From positions 62,001 through 126,000 of the forward strand of contig JAFLCK010000006.1 in assembly GCA_017303615.1 (NCBI GenBank): 64,000 nt of DNA, in the 5' to 3' direction. Below the pieces are notes generated by a model that searched no databases, was not told the DNA's origin, and was given only the letters and a program-made list of their open reading frames with translations. The position numbers and the translations under genes are program-made. Of the stretch, positions 35,278-43,635 are shown piece after piece (the stretch's first letter is position 1; each line of letters opens with the position of its first letter). This stretch comes from Obscuribacter phosphatis_A. Lineage in GTDB: Bacteria > Cyanobacteriota > Vampirovibrionia > Obscuribacterales > Obscuribacteraceae.

Positions 35278-36933
35278 ATGGATTTAGTCAAACAAGCTTT
35301 TCTGAGACGGAAGTCTCCGCAACTATTGCTTTCTGAAGCTGAAGGCGGAGAGCATGGACCGATGCACAAGCATCTTTCTGCTTTTGATCTCATTGCCTTT
35401 GGGGTGGGTGCCACTATTGGTTCAGGTATTTTCGCCTTGACGGGCACGGCCGCAGCTGGTCAAGCTGTAGCCGAGCAAAGCATCATGTCAACGCCCTTAT
35501 TGAATTTCATAATGGGTTCGACCCTAGGCCGGGAGGGCGCCGGCCCCGCCATTGTTGTGTCTTTTATTATTGCTGCAATCGCCTGCGGTCTTGCTGCTCT
35601 TTGTTATGCTGAATTGGCAAGCATGATACCTGTTTCCGGCTCGGCCTATACGTTTGCGTATGCCAGTCTTGGTGAGGGCATTGCCTGGATAATCGGCTGG
35701 GATTTGATATTAGAATATGCGGTCGGTAACGTTGCTGTAGCGGTTAGCTGGAGCGACCATTTCTTGCACTTGTATCATGGTCTGACTGGTCAAGGTTTGC
35801 CTCTATGGCTTACGAGCGACCTAGCGACGGCGCTCAAGCGTAAAGCTGAGATGGCTAGTTCAGCCCAGTCGGTGCTTTATTCTAATTTTGACTTACCGAC
35901 TCTGTGGGGGCAGCCGATTGCAATAAACCTGCCTGCTTTACTTATTGTTGCTCTTGTTACTTATGTTCTGGTGGTCGGCATCAAAGAGTCCGCCAGAGCC
36001 AATAGCATAGCGGTTGCGATCAAGGTCTTGGTTGTACTTTTCTTCATCGGTTATGGTGCCTTTTTGGTAAAACCTGAAAATTGGGTGCCTTTCGCGCCCA
36101 ACGGCTTGGTTGGCATCATGGGCGGGGCGGCCATTGTTTTCTTTTCCTTCATTGGATTCGATGCTGTTTCTTCTACCGCTGAAGAGACCAAGAACCCCCA
36201 GCGCGACATGCCAATCGGCATGATCGGCTCTCTCATTATCTGTACATTGCTCTATGCCGGCGTTTCTTTGGTTCTGACAGGCATAATGCCGTACAAGTCC
36301 TATGCCAATGATGCAGCACCGGTTGCCACTGCCCTCGCACACGGAGGCAGTGCTTGGGCTCATTTGGTTGTTGCAGTCGGTGCACTGGCTGGGATGACTT
36401 CAGTGCTTCTTGTCTTTCAATTAGGGCAGCCTCGCATCTTTATGGCGATGGCTAGAGACCGTTTACTGCCTGATTTCTTCGCTCGTTTGCACCCCCGCTA
36501 TCGAACACCTTTCATTCCCACGATTTTGACCGGACTGCTTGTGGGTGTCTCTTCTTTGTTGATTGACATTGGGCAGGCGGCCGAGCTCACTAATATCGGA
36601 ACTCTTGCTGCTTTCATCATCGTCTGCGGCGGTGTAATGGTATTGCGCAAGACCGAACCGGATCATCCTAGAGCTTTCAAGTGTCCCTTGGTGCCGGCTG
36701 TTCCTTTGGCTGGAATAGTAGCTTGTTTGATTCTCATGCTTTCTTTGCCGCTTATTACCTGGGTTCGATTTATCGGCTGGATGGCGCTTGGTTTTGCCAT
36801 TTACTTTATGTATGGACTGCGACGCACTTCGAGATTGGCCTACTCCAGAAGTCTGGCAGGCGGCGAGCCTGAATCGAAAGAATCGAAAGACTCGAAAGAC
36901 TTGAAGGACTCGAAGGATTCGAGAGACTCTTAG
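35278..36933 (+). CDS. APC-superfamily amino-acid permease
   Basis: A 551-residue secondary transporter with about 12-13 hydrophobic helices. The first opens FGVGATIGSGIFALTG, the classic APC substrate loop. FIGFDAVSSTAEETKNPQRDMPIG is typical of the cationic amino-acid transporter (CAT/YfnA) branch, as is the length of about 500. The substrate cannot be read from sequence. AGAGGA lies before the ATG. The C-terminal tail is a string of (S/D)KD tripeptides from a 9-nt repeat. It follows the S55 gene by 17 bases. Confidence 0.88.
   Translation: MDLVKQAFLRRKSPQLLLSEAEGGEHGPMHKHLSAFDLIAFGVGATIGSGIFALTGTAAAGQAVAEQSIMSTPLLNFIMGSTLGREGAGPAIVVSFIIAAIACGLAALCYAELASMIPVSGSAYTFAYASLGEGIAWIIGWDLILEYAVGNVAVAVSWSDHFLHLYHGLTGQGLPLWLTSDLATALKRKAEMASSAQSVLYSNFDLPTLWGQPIAINLPALLIVALVTYVLVVGIKESARANSIAVAIKVLVVLFFIGYGAFLVKPENWVPFAPNGLVGIMGGAAIVFFSFIGFDAVSSTAEETKNPQRDMPIGMIGSLIICTLLYAGVSLVLTGIMPYKSYANDAAPVATALAHGGSAWAHLVVAVGALAGMTSVLLVFQLGQPRIFMAMARDRLLPDFFARLHPRYRTPFIPTILTGLLVGVSSLLIDIGQAAELTNIGTLAAFIIVCGGVMVLRKTEPDHPRAFKCPLVPAVPLAGIVACLILMLSLPLITWVRFIGWMALGFAIYFMYGLRRTSRLAYSRSLAGGEPESKESKDSKDLKDSKDSRDS
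36871..36930 (+). repeat. 9-nt tandem repeat at the permease C terminus
   Basis: About six imperfect units of the type GACTCGAAA encode ESKESKDSKDLKDSKDSRDS at the end of the permease. This hydrophilic tail would lie in the cytoplasm. Confidence 0.75.
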
Positions 36934-36987
36934 GAATAAGCGCCGGAATTCAATTCTAGCGGCTGGCTAATATTATCCCTTTCGTCG

Positions 36988-39420
36988 CTAAAGGGGCCAC
37001 TTCCAGTTTGCGAACTCGGGCTTATCGATGCCGTGTTCATGGGCATAGTTACGGCAATCTATCTGCATATCCATGAACTTCGATTTGGCGTGAGCGCCCT
37101 TAGTCTGCAAGGCTGGTACTCTATCTATGACGTCCATCGCAATGCTGAAGCGATCCACTTGATTGTTTATAGCAAGCTCAAGTGGCGTGTTGATATTCCC
37201 TTTCTCTTTGTAGCCTCTGACGTGTAGGTTGCCGTGATTGGTGCGGTTATAAGTCAATCTGTGTATGAGCCAGGGATAGCCATGGAAATTGAAAATAATC
37301 GGCTTATTGGTGGTGAAAAGCACGTCGAAGTCTTGATGAGTCATTCCGTGCGGATGTTCGTTCGAGCACTGCAACCTGAGCAGATCAACTACGTTGATAA
37401 AGCGCAGCTTGAGGTCTGGGAACTCTTCTCTGAGAAGAATACTTGCGGCAAGAGCTTCTTGAGTTGGTATGTCGCCTGCGCAGGCTAGCACCACATCTGG
37501 TTCTGCACCTTGATCGGTGCTGGCGAAAGGCCAAATGCCGATGCCTTTGGTGCAGTGCTTGACGGCAAAGTCCATATCCATGTATTGAAGATGCTTTTGC
37601 TTATCGCTGACAATGACATTTATGTAGTTGGTTGAGCGCAAACAGTGATCTGCGCATGATAGCAAAGAGTTGGCATCGGGCGGCATGTAGATTCTTACTA
37701 CTCTCGGACTCTTGTTCACCACCAAGTCGAGGAAGCCTGGATCTTGGTGTGTGAAACCGTTGTGGTCTTGTCTCCAGACTGTAGAAGTGATGAGAAGATT
37801 GAGCGACGCGATATTAGCTCTCCATCCCAGTTTGTTGCAACTCTCAAGCCATTTCGCATGTTGATTGAACATAGAGTCGATGACATGCACGAAGGCTTCG
37901 TAAGTGGAGAAGAAGCCGTGGCGTCCAGTCAATAGATAACCTTCCAGCCAGCCTTCCAATGTGTGTTCGCTGAGCATTTCCATTACCCGACCATCGGTGG
38001 ACAGCTCACCTTCGTCGTCGTCTTCGGGCAGACGATTCTCTATCCAGAATTTCTTAGAGGCTTCGTAGATGTCGTCGAGTTTATTTGAAGTGGTTTCATC
38101 AGGTCCGAAAACCCTGAATTCATTAGGATTGGCGAACATTATATCTCGCAGGAAGCGTCCCAGTGGTCTGGTGTTTTCCACTTCCAGCACCCCGGGGCGT
38201 TCCACTGGTACAGCGTAGTCTTTGAATTCGGGCATCTTCAGTGACTTGTGGAGGATGCCGCCGTTTGCATGTGGATTGGCGCTCATGCGACGATTTCCCA
38301 CCGGCGCTAGTTCTCTCAGTTCCTTGCAGAGAGTGCCATTCTCGTCGAAGAGTTTCTCTGGATGATAGCCTTTTAGCCAGTCCTCTAATTGCTGAAGATG
38401 TTCTGGCTTCTTCTCCAGCTGAGCCAATGGTACCTGGTGCGCTCTCCAGGTGCCTTCAACTTTATGTCCGTCAACAAGTTTGGGACCGGTCCAGCCTTTA
38501 GGCGTTCTAAGTATAATCATGGGCCAGGGCGCGCGCTTGAGGTCGTTTTTTTGTCTGGCTCTTTCTTGAATTAGCCTGATATCTTCAAAACACTGATCTA
38601 AGGTAGCAGCCATGGCTTGATGCATTGATTCTGCTTCGCTGCCTTCAACAAAATAGGGTCGGTAGCCGAGACCTTGGAAGAGTTTTTCGATCTCATCATG
38701 ATCAAGTCTAGCTAGAATAGTCGGATTGTTTATCTTATAGCCATTCAGATGCAGTATAGGAAGCACGGCGCCATCGCGCTTTGGATTAATAAACTTGTTG
38801 GAATGCCAGGCTGTTGCCAACGGTCCGGTTTCCGATTCGCCATCCCCAACTACAACTGCTGCTATTAACTCGGGATTGTCAAATACGGCTCCGTAGGCGT
38901 GAGAAAGGCTGTATCCTAATTCTCCACCTTCATGGATGGACCCAGGAGTCTCCGGCGTGCAATGGCTTCCAATACCGCCAGGAAAAGAGAACTGTTTGAA
39001 GAAAGCCTGCATTCCTCTTTCATCTGTACTTTTATCTGGATAGATCTCTGAGTAGGTCCCCTCTAGATATACTGGAGCTAGAACGCCCGGTGCGCCATGC
39101 CCAGGACCTGCTAGAAAGATCATATCGAGGTCGTGCTTCTTGATTAGACGATTGAGATGAATATAGGCGAAACTTAGTCCAGGGCTGGCACCCCAGTGTC
39201 CGAGCAGTCTTTTTTTGATATGCGAAAGAGACAACTTCTCTTTCAGCAGCGGATTTTCTCTTAGATAGATCATTCCGGCAGCTAGATAGCAGCATGCCTT
39301 CCAATATCTATCGATGTTCTGGAGTTCGGTTTGGTTAAGTGGACGACCTTTGACTGTAGATCTGGCTGGTCCAAATGCTGTGATATCGTTCTCTTTAGTC
39401 GTTTCGCTGGCGGCAACCAT
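36988..39420 (-). CDS. xfp: Xylulose-5-phosphate/fructose-6-phosphate phosphoketolase
   Basis: This TPP enzyme cleaves xylulose 5-phosphate (or fructose 6-phosphate) with phosphate to give acetyl-phosphate and glyceraldehyde 3-phosphate (or erythrose 4-phosphate). At 810 residues it has family length. The TPP-binding block VVGDGESETGPLATAWHS, GHWGASPGLSFAY, GPGHGAPG and SLLITSTVWRQDHNGFTHQDPG are diagnostic. AGGAG lies 8 bases before the ATG. It implies heterofermentative-like or acetyl-phosphate-producing sugar metabolism. No acetate kinase lies in the window. Confidence 0.96.
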   Translation of the reverse strand: MVAASETTKENDITAFGPARSTVKGRPLNQTELQNIDRYWKACCYLAAGMIYLRENPLLKEKLSLSHIKKRLLGHWGASPGLSFAYIHLNRLIKKHDLDMIFLAGPGHGAPGVLAPVYLEGTYSEIYPDKSTDERGMQAFFKQFSFPGGIGSHCTPETPGSIHEGGELGYSLSHAYGAVFDNPELIAAVVVGDGESETGPLATAWHSNKFINPKRDGAVLPILHLNGYKINNPTILARLDHDEIEKLFQGLGYRPYFVEGSEAESMHQAMAATLDQCFEDIRLIQERARQKNDLKRAPWPMIILRTPKGWTGPKLVDGHKVEGTWRAHQVPLAQLEKKPEHLQQLEDWLKGYHPEKLFDENGTLCKELRELAPVGNRRMSANPHANGGILHKSLKMPEFKDYAVPVERPGVLEVENTRPLGRFLRDIMFANPNEFRVFGPDETTSNKLDDIYEASKKFWIENRLPEDDDEGELSTDGRVMEMLSEHTLEGWLEGYLLTGRHGFFSTYEAFVHVIDSMFNQHAKWLESCNKLGWRANIASLNLLITSTVWRQDHNGFTHQDPGFLDLVVNKSPRVVRIYMPPDANSLLSCADHCLRSTNYINVIVSDKQKHLQYMDMDFAVKHCTKGIGIWPFASTDQGAEPDVVLACAGDIPTQEALAASILLREEFPDLKLRFINVVDLLRLQCSNEHPHGMTHQDFDVLFTTNKPIIFNFHGYPWLIHRLTYNRTNHGNLHVRGYKEKGNINTPLELAINNQVDRFSIAMDVIDRVPALQTKGAHAKSKFMDMQIDCRNYAHEHGIDKPEFANWKWPL

Positions 39421-39664
39421 TGCCTAATCTCCTATAATCTCTACCTTATTCTAGGTTCTATTTTTGCTAGTCTAGACCTAGATTTTATGCTCGTACTTGA
39501 TACTGAGCTTTGACATTGCATTCAAATTTGAAGCAATTTACTTGAGAGTCGAGCTGTAAGTTAGCATTTTTGCATAGATAGCCATTAATGTTCTCGGCCT
39601 TTCGGTCTACCTACGACTGCTACCTAAGGCTTACTCTTAAGATATCGAAAGATTTAGCGGAAGT

Positions 39665-40498
39665 TCAAAGCCCCTTGATTTTATCAACGAGAGGTTGCGC
39701 CGGCCTAAAGATTATTCTCTCGCTCAGCCATTGCGGCAGAATTTTCCTGTAATCAGTTAGTTTGAGTAATTCTCTATAATTGAATTGCAAGAGAAAGCAC
39801 TCTAAAACCTTTCTGGTGCATTTCTTTCGACCGGCTTTCCAGATGGCCAGCAGCCCTCTGCCGAGAGCGCAACCTCCGAGAGCAAATTTTCTTCTGGCTA
39901 TGCCACTGAGTTTTACCTCTTGTTTTGTTCTTTCAATAACCAAGGCACTTGTTCTGCCATCTGTGTAAATCGTTTGGTCTGGTCCTTTTCTATGTGTCCG
40001 AAGATGGTCTGCATTTTCGCAGTAATGAGGTCTCGGTGGAGTTTGCAGGAGGCTGGCTCCAGCAAAACCAGCTCTTTTGATCTGTACGATTGCTTCGTCA
40101 GGCAACGGGGGAAGAACTCGATTCAAAGGAAGTTTTCTGAATACGCCCCTTGTTAGTCTCTCGATATATCCGGACTTCACTGACCTTGATGTGAACGAGT
40201 CAACAGCAGTTCTTGAGGCAAAAGGTAAAAGATCTCTGCTTGTGAAGATTGCGTCATCCGGCATTCGTTGCACATAAGTGCGCATCAATCCAGAAATTTC
40301 CGAGTAATTGAGAGATTCGTCAAATTCTATGCCGACTTCATCGTCGTCATCTAGATCTTCAAAGTCTTTTTGTCCTTGTGTATCTTCTTCAATATCTTCG
40401 CAGCAGGTGAGCTTGTGAATACTACTAGACCTATCAATCTTGTAGTCTGGAAACCTGTTCCTTGGCGACTGTTTTATTTGTGCGCTTAGTCTTTCCAT
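39665..40498 (-). CDS. AbiEi-like (DUF6088-type) antitoxin-domain protein
   Basis: The protein has 277 residues, with GAGG 8 bases before the ATG. The first 75 residues are polar and acidic. Residues 80-120 (AIFTSRDLLPFASRTAVDSFTSRSVKSGYIERLTRGVFRKLP) match the winged-helix opening of AbiEi/DUF6088 antitoxins: an entry helix, a recognition helix, then RGVF/Y and a Pro. A middle part (TDGRTSALVIERTKQEVKLSG) fits the same family. No AbiEii nucleotidyltransferase toxin is adjacent; the neighbours are xfp and hsp20. It may be a solitary transcription regulator or the remnant of a type IV toxin-antitoxin pair. Confidence 0.6.
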   Translation of the reverse strand: MERLSAQIKQSPRNRFPDYKIDRSSSIHKLTCCEDIEEDTQGQKDFEDLDDDDEVGIEFDESLNYSEISGLMRTYVQRMPDDAIFTSRDLLPFASRTAVDSFTSRSVKSGYIERLTRGVFRKLPLNRVLPPLPDEAIVQIKRAGFAGASLLQTPPRPHYCENADHLRTHRKGPDQTIYTDGRTSALVIERTKQEVKLSGIARRKFALGGCALGRGLLAIWKAGRKKCTRKVLECFLLQFNYRELLKLTDYRKILPQWLSERIIFRPAQPLVDKIKGL

Positions 40499-40532
40499 TT
40501 GTGAGACCTCGTCTTGCTTTGAGATTTCAATT

Positions 40533-40562
40533 GCGCAAGAAAAACAGAGGTTTTTCTTGCGC
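40533..40562. repeat. Perfect 13-bp inverted repeat
   Basis: GCGCAAGAAAAAC (40533-40545) pairs perfectly with 40550-40562 around a 4-nt loop. The left arm plus two loop bases (15 nt) are identical to 34126-34140 in the coding tandem repeat of the S55 protein. It sits just upstream of the AbiEi-like gene's start. Confidence 0.7.
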
Positions 40563-40644
40563 TCTACTATTCTTAAAAACGAAAAATCAATGCAAAGAGT
40601 TCAATAATTACTCAAGAATTTATATTAATTGCGTCGTTACTCTT

Positions 40645-40679
40645 CCCTCGCAAGAAATTTCGCTGTTTTTCTTGCAGGG
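40645..40679. repeat. REP-like imperfect palindrome related to the 84-nt repeat
   Basis: CCCT and GCAAGAAA (40645-40657, with a bulged C at 40649) pair with TTTCTTGC and AGGG (40668-40679). The 23 bases at 40653-40675 are identical to the reverse complement of 34128-34150. Confidence 0.65.
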
Positions 40680-40686
40680 TCTTTCC

Positions 40687-40725
40687 CAAAAAAAGAGAAA
40701 GCCACAAATCTGTGACTTTCTCTTT
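40687..40725 (-). terminator. Intrinsic terminator of hsp20
   Basis: Left arm 40692-40706 pairs with right arm 40711-40725, 15 positions with one mismatch and a 4-nt loop. The minus strand continues into a run of T (plus-strand A-run at 40688-40694). It lies about 70 bases past the stop of the small heat-shock gene. Confidence 0.8.
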
Positions 40726-40794
40726 CCTGCTGAAGATCGCTTGAGAATCTAGAGCTTACCGCTCATGAATCCGATTCCCAATCAAGTAGGTCGT

Positions 40795-41304
40795 TTACTT
40801 GACCATAACTTCCTTAGCTGAGCGAATTTCGGTTTTGTGGGCACGATTTTTATAGGTCATGCTCGCATCGATAGTTCCAGCCGATACTGGGATTCTCAGA
40901 GCTGTTTCTGCTTTTGGAACGCTTACGAAGAGCAGTCCGCGGTCCAAGCGAGCTTCAATTTGCTCGGGCAGAATATCTGTGTGAAACTCGAACTCGCGAA
41001 TCATGTAAGTTGTTGGTAGTTCTTTCATGAGGTAGGTCGCGCGCTCTTGGAACATTGTCGGTGTGCGTTTGGCAAGCACGGTGAGATAGTTGTATTCTAC
41101 TTTTACTTCGATATCGTCTAGCACAACGCCTGGCAGAGCAAGTTCGAGAATGAATTGATCGTCTAGCTCCAGAACGTCTGCGCATGGCACTTCCCAGTCT
41201 CTCTGGTGGGAATTGAGGTGGTTGTGGTGACCGAATTCTTGATGCGCAGGAAGCTCGCTTCTCCATTCATAGTTGTGAGCCTTGAGTGTGCGGTTGTAAA
41301 ACAT
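40795..41304 (-). CDS. Small heat-shock protein, Hsp20 family
   Basis: The protein has 169 residues from the ATG at 41304, chosen because GGAG lies about 8 bases upstream; a TTG at 41367 has no such site. The alpha-crystallin domain occupies about residues 38-140 (VPCADVLELDDQFILELALPGV, IEVKVEYNYLTVLAKR, and FEFHTDILPEQIEARLDRGLLFVSVPKA, the last with the GLL-type motif). Small heat-shock proteins bind unfolding clients without ATP. The C terminus has an IPV (I-x-V) motif used in oligomerisation. I see no CIRCE element upstream. Confidence 0.9.
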   Translation of the reverse strand: MFYNRTLKAHNYEWRSELPAHQEFGHHNHLNSHQRDWEVPCADVLELDDQFILELALPGVVLDDIEVKVEYNYLTVLAKRTPTMFQERATYLMKELPTTYMIREFEFHTDILPEQIEARLDRGLLFVSVPKAETALRIPVSAGTIDASMTYKNRAHKTEIRSAKEVMVK

Positions 41305-41712
41305 TGAAAAATCTCCAATTGGTATTTTCGGGTTGAGTTCGACGGAAGGATTTAATCTGATTTTCAATTTCTAGGCAATGACAAAAGCACCGCTGGTGAT
41401 GGCAGTGATTGTGTGCTGATGCAGCTGAGGGAGATCATCTGCATCAGCTATTGAACTAGTTCTGTGAAAAAGATGTTTGCGTTCCGTGCTGTTAATCGTA
41501 GCCCACTTTTTTAAGATTATTGCAAGATTTTAGGTGACGACCGCAGCTATCTTGTGAACTTCAGAGGTATGGCTGCTTAGCGTTCTTCAGGTTTAATATA
41601 AGAGTCAGTCTTCCGACACCCGCATTCTAGCAGGCGATTCAATAATGGGTGAGCCTCGTTTCTACTGATCGAACCTATTTGTCCAGTTCTTCGGCGGCAT
41701 CAAGTTTGGCAC
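41305..41712. other. Non-coding stretch upstream of hsp20
   Basis: No gene is evident. It would carry the hsp20 promoter and leader on the minus strand. A 10-bp perfect inverted repeat with a 14-nt loop (41415-41424 with 41439-41448, arms GCTGATGCAG and CTGCATCAGC) lies about 110 bases before the start codon and could be a regulator site or leader hairpin. No CIRCE or ROSE-type sequence was recognised. Confidence 0.45.
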
Positions 41713-42591
41713 TTAATGTATTAATTTTCGCGGTGCGGCTTTTGTCGGAGGCACGAGGCGTTGCTTTATTCGATCAAGAAGACTTTTCAGTTCCTTTGTT
41801 TTTGATTCCAGTCTTTCAACCTCTCCAGCGAATTCGCTGGCTTCTGCTTCAGCAGTTTCCATTTCTCTTCTCGATACCACGCCCTCTTTATAGAGCTCCT
41901 TGAAATTTTCTGCTCGCTCTTGCCGTTCGTTATGCTTTTTTCTCTTCGCTTCTAGTTCTGCAGAAGCGTCCTTGAATTGCACAGAAATTTCCTTTTCTCT
42001 ATCTTTCAAGGCTTCCCTGCTTAAAGAATCAATCGGCATGGAGAGTCCATAAAGGCTTACCATAGAAGGATCTACAAGGAAGGACGGAGTGGTCGGAGGG
42101 GGAGGCGGTACCAGCCTTGAATTCGCTGGTGGACTCTTTATAACTCGGTAAGTTTTCGGTTCTTTCGAGAGTTGACCCGACTTAGGAACTTGTCCCGGCT
42201 TAGGAACTTGTCCCGACTTAGGAACTTGTCCCGACATAGGAACTTGCCCAGACTTAGAAACTTGGTCTGGTTTAAAAGTTTGTGACTGCTTTGCCGGCTG
42301 TTCTGACTTCGTTCCTGCATCGGTCTTGTTTTTATGAACGGGATCATTCGCTTCATGCGCTTGCTGCATTTTAGGCTGTGAAGTAGAAACCGGACTTTTT
42401 TGTGTCGGCAGTTTCGAAGCAGAGTCAGCTGCTTTCGAACCCAAGTCAGAAGCCTTCAAGACCGAAGCCGGAGTACTCAATTTAGCTTCTCGTTTTGGCG
42501 CAGAACTAATATTGTCAGCCAAAGCCGAAGTCGAAGCCGAAGCCAGCACCAAAGAACCGCTAAGTGCTGCAGCCAGCCAAAACGGCGACAT
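41713..42591 (-). CDS. Exported protein with hexapeptide repeats and coiled coil
   Basis: The protein has 292 residues. The ATG at 42591 has AGGAG five bases upstream and starts directly with a signal peptide (MSPFWLAAALSGSLVLASASTSALA); earlier in-frame starts lack a ribosome site. The mature N-terminal half is Ser/Lys/Gln-rich and ends in five copies of a six-residue unit (SGQVPK-like). A Pro-rich stretch (VPPPPPTTP) follows. The last 100 residues are a strongly predicted coiled coil (ELEAKRKKHNERQERAENFKELYKEGVVSRREMETAEAEA). Function unknown; a periplasmic spacer protein is inference. Confidence 0.65.
   Translation of the reverse strand: MSPFWLAAALSGSLVLASASTSALADNISSAPKREAKLSTPASVLKASDLGSKAADSASKLPTQKSPVSTSQPKMQQAHEANDPVHKNKTDAGTKSEQPAKQSQTFKPDQVSKSGQVPMSGQVPKSGQVPKPGQVPKSGQLSKEPKTYRVIKSPPANSRLVPPPPPTTPSFLVDPSMVSLYGLSMPIDSLSREALKDREKEISVQFKDASAELEAKRKKHNERQERAENFKELYKEGVVSRREMETAEAEASEFAGEVERLESKTKELKSLLDRIKQRLVPPTKAAPRKLIH
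42163..42252 (-). repeat. 18-nt in-frame tandem repeat, five units
   Basis: Units of the form GTCCCGACTTAGGAACTT on the plus strand start at 42163, 42181, 42199, 42217 and 42235. They encode the SGQVPK hexapeptides of the exported coiled-coil protein. Confidence 0.85.
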
Positions 42592-42804
42592 AGCTCTCCT
42601 GTCCATAAGTCTTGGTCGATTGATGTATTCTTGCTCGATTGATGGCAGGAAGCAGCGCTTTGGAATTGGCTGAGTCTTTATTTCTCTCTTTATCATATGT
42701 TGACTTCTCGGGATACCGGAGCTTTAGACTTTGCTAGGTAAACTAAGTGTTTTCTATTGAATCTTAGCTTCCTACTCGGTGAGCTTATGCAGTAAGCTTT
42801 TAAT

Positions 42805-43635
42805 ATGTCTGAATTACAGTCTAGCTCATCTGTCTCAATTCTTTTTCTTGGGGATGTGATCGGCAAGCCGGGGCGGCTCGTTGTTCGCAATCTTTTGGCT
42901 AGTCTCAAGGATGAAGCGGCAAGAGGAGAGCGCCTTTTGCCGGATCTCGTTGTGGCTAATGTGGAAAATTCCAGTCATGGCTTCGGAGTCTCGCGCGACA
43001 ATGTGACTGAATTTAAGGAAATGGGCGTGGACGTGCTTTCCGGCGGAAATCATACTTTTGATCGTAAAGATGTCTTCGATTTTATCGATACTGAGACTAC
43101 TATGTTGCGTCCGGCCAATTATCCAGAAGGGACACCGGGACGTGGCTTTACGGTGGTTGAGAAGAACGGGCTCAAGTTTGCTGTTATTAATTTAATGGGC
43201 CGTATCTTTATGGAACCGCTGCAATCTCCATTTGCGGTTGTTGATTCGATTTTGGAGAAGCTCAAAGAGCAAGCACCGGATGTGATACTTGTGGATGTGC
43301 ACGCCGAGGCGACCGCTGAGAAAATGGCGCTTGGCTGGTATCTCGATGGGCGAGTTTCGGCGGTAGTGGGCAGTCATACCCATGTTCAGACTGCTGATGA
43401 GAGATTGCTCCATAAGGGCACTGCCTACATTTCCGATGCCGGTGCCTGCGGTCCTAGAGACGGTGTAATTGGCATGGCGCTGGACGGAGTCTTTCGACGC
43501 ATGGTAAAGCAGCTGCCTTCTCGTTTCGAGATTGCTGAAGGTCCTGCCACTGCCTGTGGTGTGCTCATAGAAGTAGAAAGGAAGACAGGTCGCGCCCTTT
43601 CTATTGAAAGAGTTCGATTTGAAGGTGATTCTTGA
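42805..43635 (+). CDS. YmdB-family metallophosphoesterase
   Basis: The 276-residue protein matches the TIGR00282/YmdB family of dinuclear-metal phosphodiesterases (YmdB of Bacillus hydrolyses 2',3'-cyclic nucleotides and affects motility and biofilm choice). Motifs are LFLGDVIGKPGR at the N terminus, VVANVENSSHGFG (where most members read GENAAGGFG), SGGNHTFDRKD, RPANYP, DVHAEATAEK, VVGSHTHVQTAD and TAYISDAGACGP. Metal ligands Asp, Asn and His of these motifs are all present. The stop overlaps the start of the next gene, so the two are coupled. Confidence 0.9.
   Translation: MSELQSSSSVSILFLGDVIGKPGRLVVRNLLASLKDEAARGERLLPDLVVANVENSSHGFGVSRDNVTEFKEMGVDVLSGGNHTFDRKDVFDFIDTETTMLRPANYPEGTPGRGFTVVEKNGLKFAVINLMGRIFMEPLQSPFAVVDSILEKLKEQAPDVILVDVHAEATAEKMALGWYLDGRVSAVVGSHTHVQTADERLLHKGTAYISDAGACGPRDGVIGMALDGVFRRMVKQLPSRFEIAEGPATACGVLIEVERKTGRALSIERVRFEGDS

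Noticed and set aside
40795..41367. Hsp20 start at the TTG 41367
   Set aside because: It has no ribosome site, while the ATG at 41304 has GGAG at good distance and the extra 21 residues are not conserved-looking.
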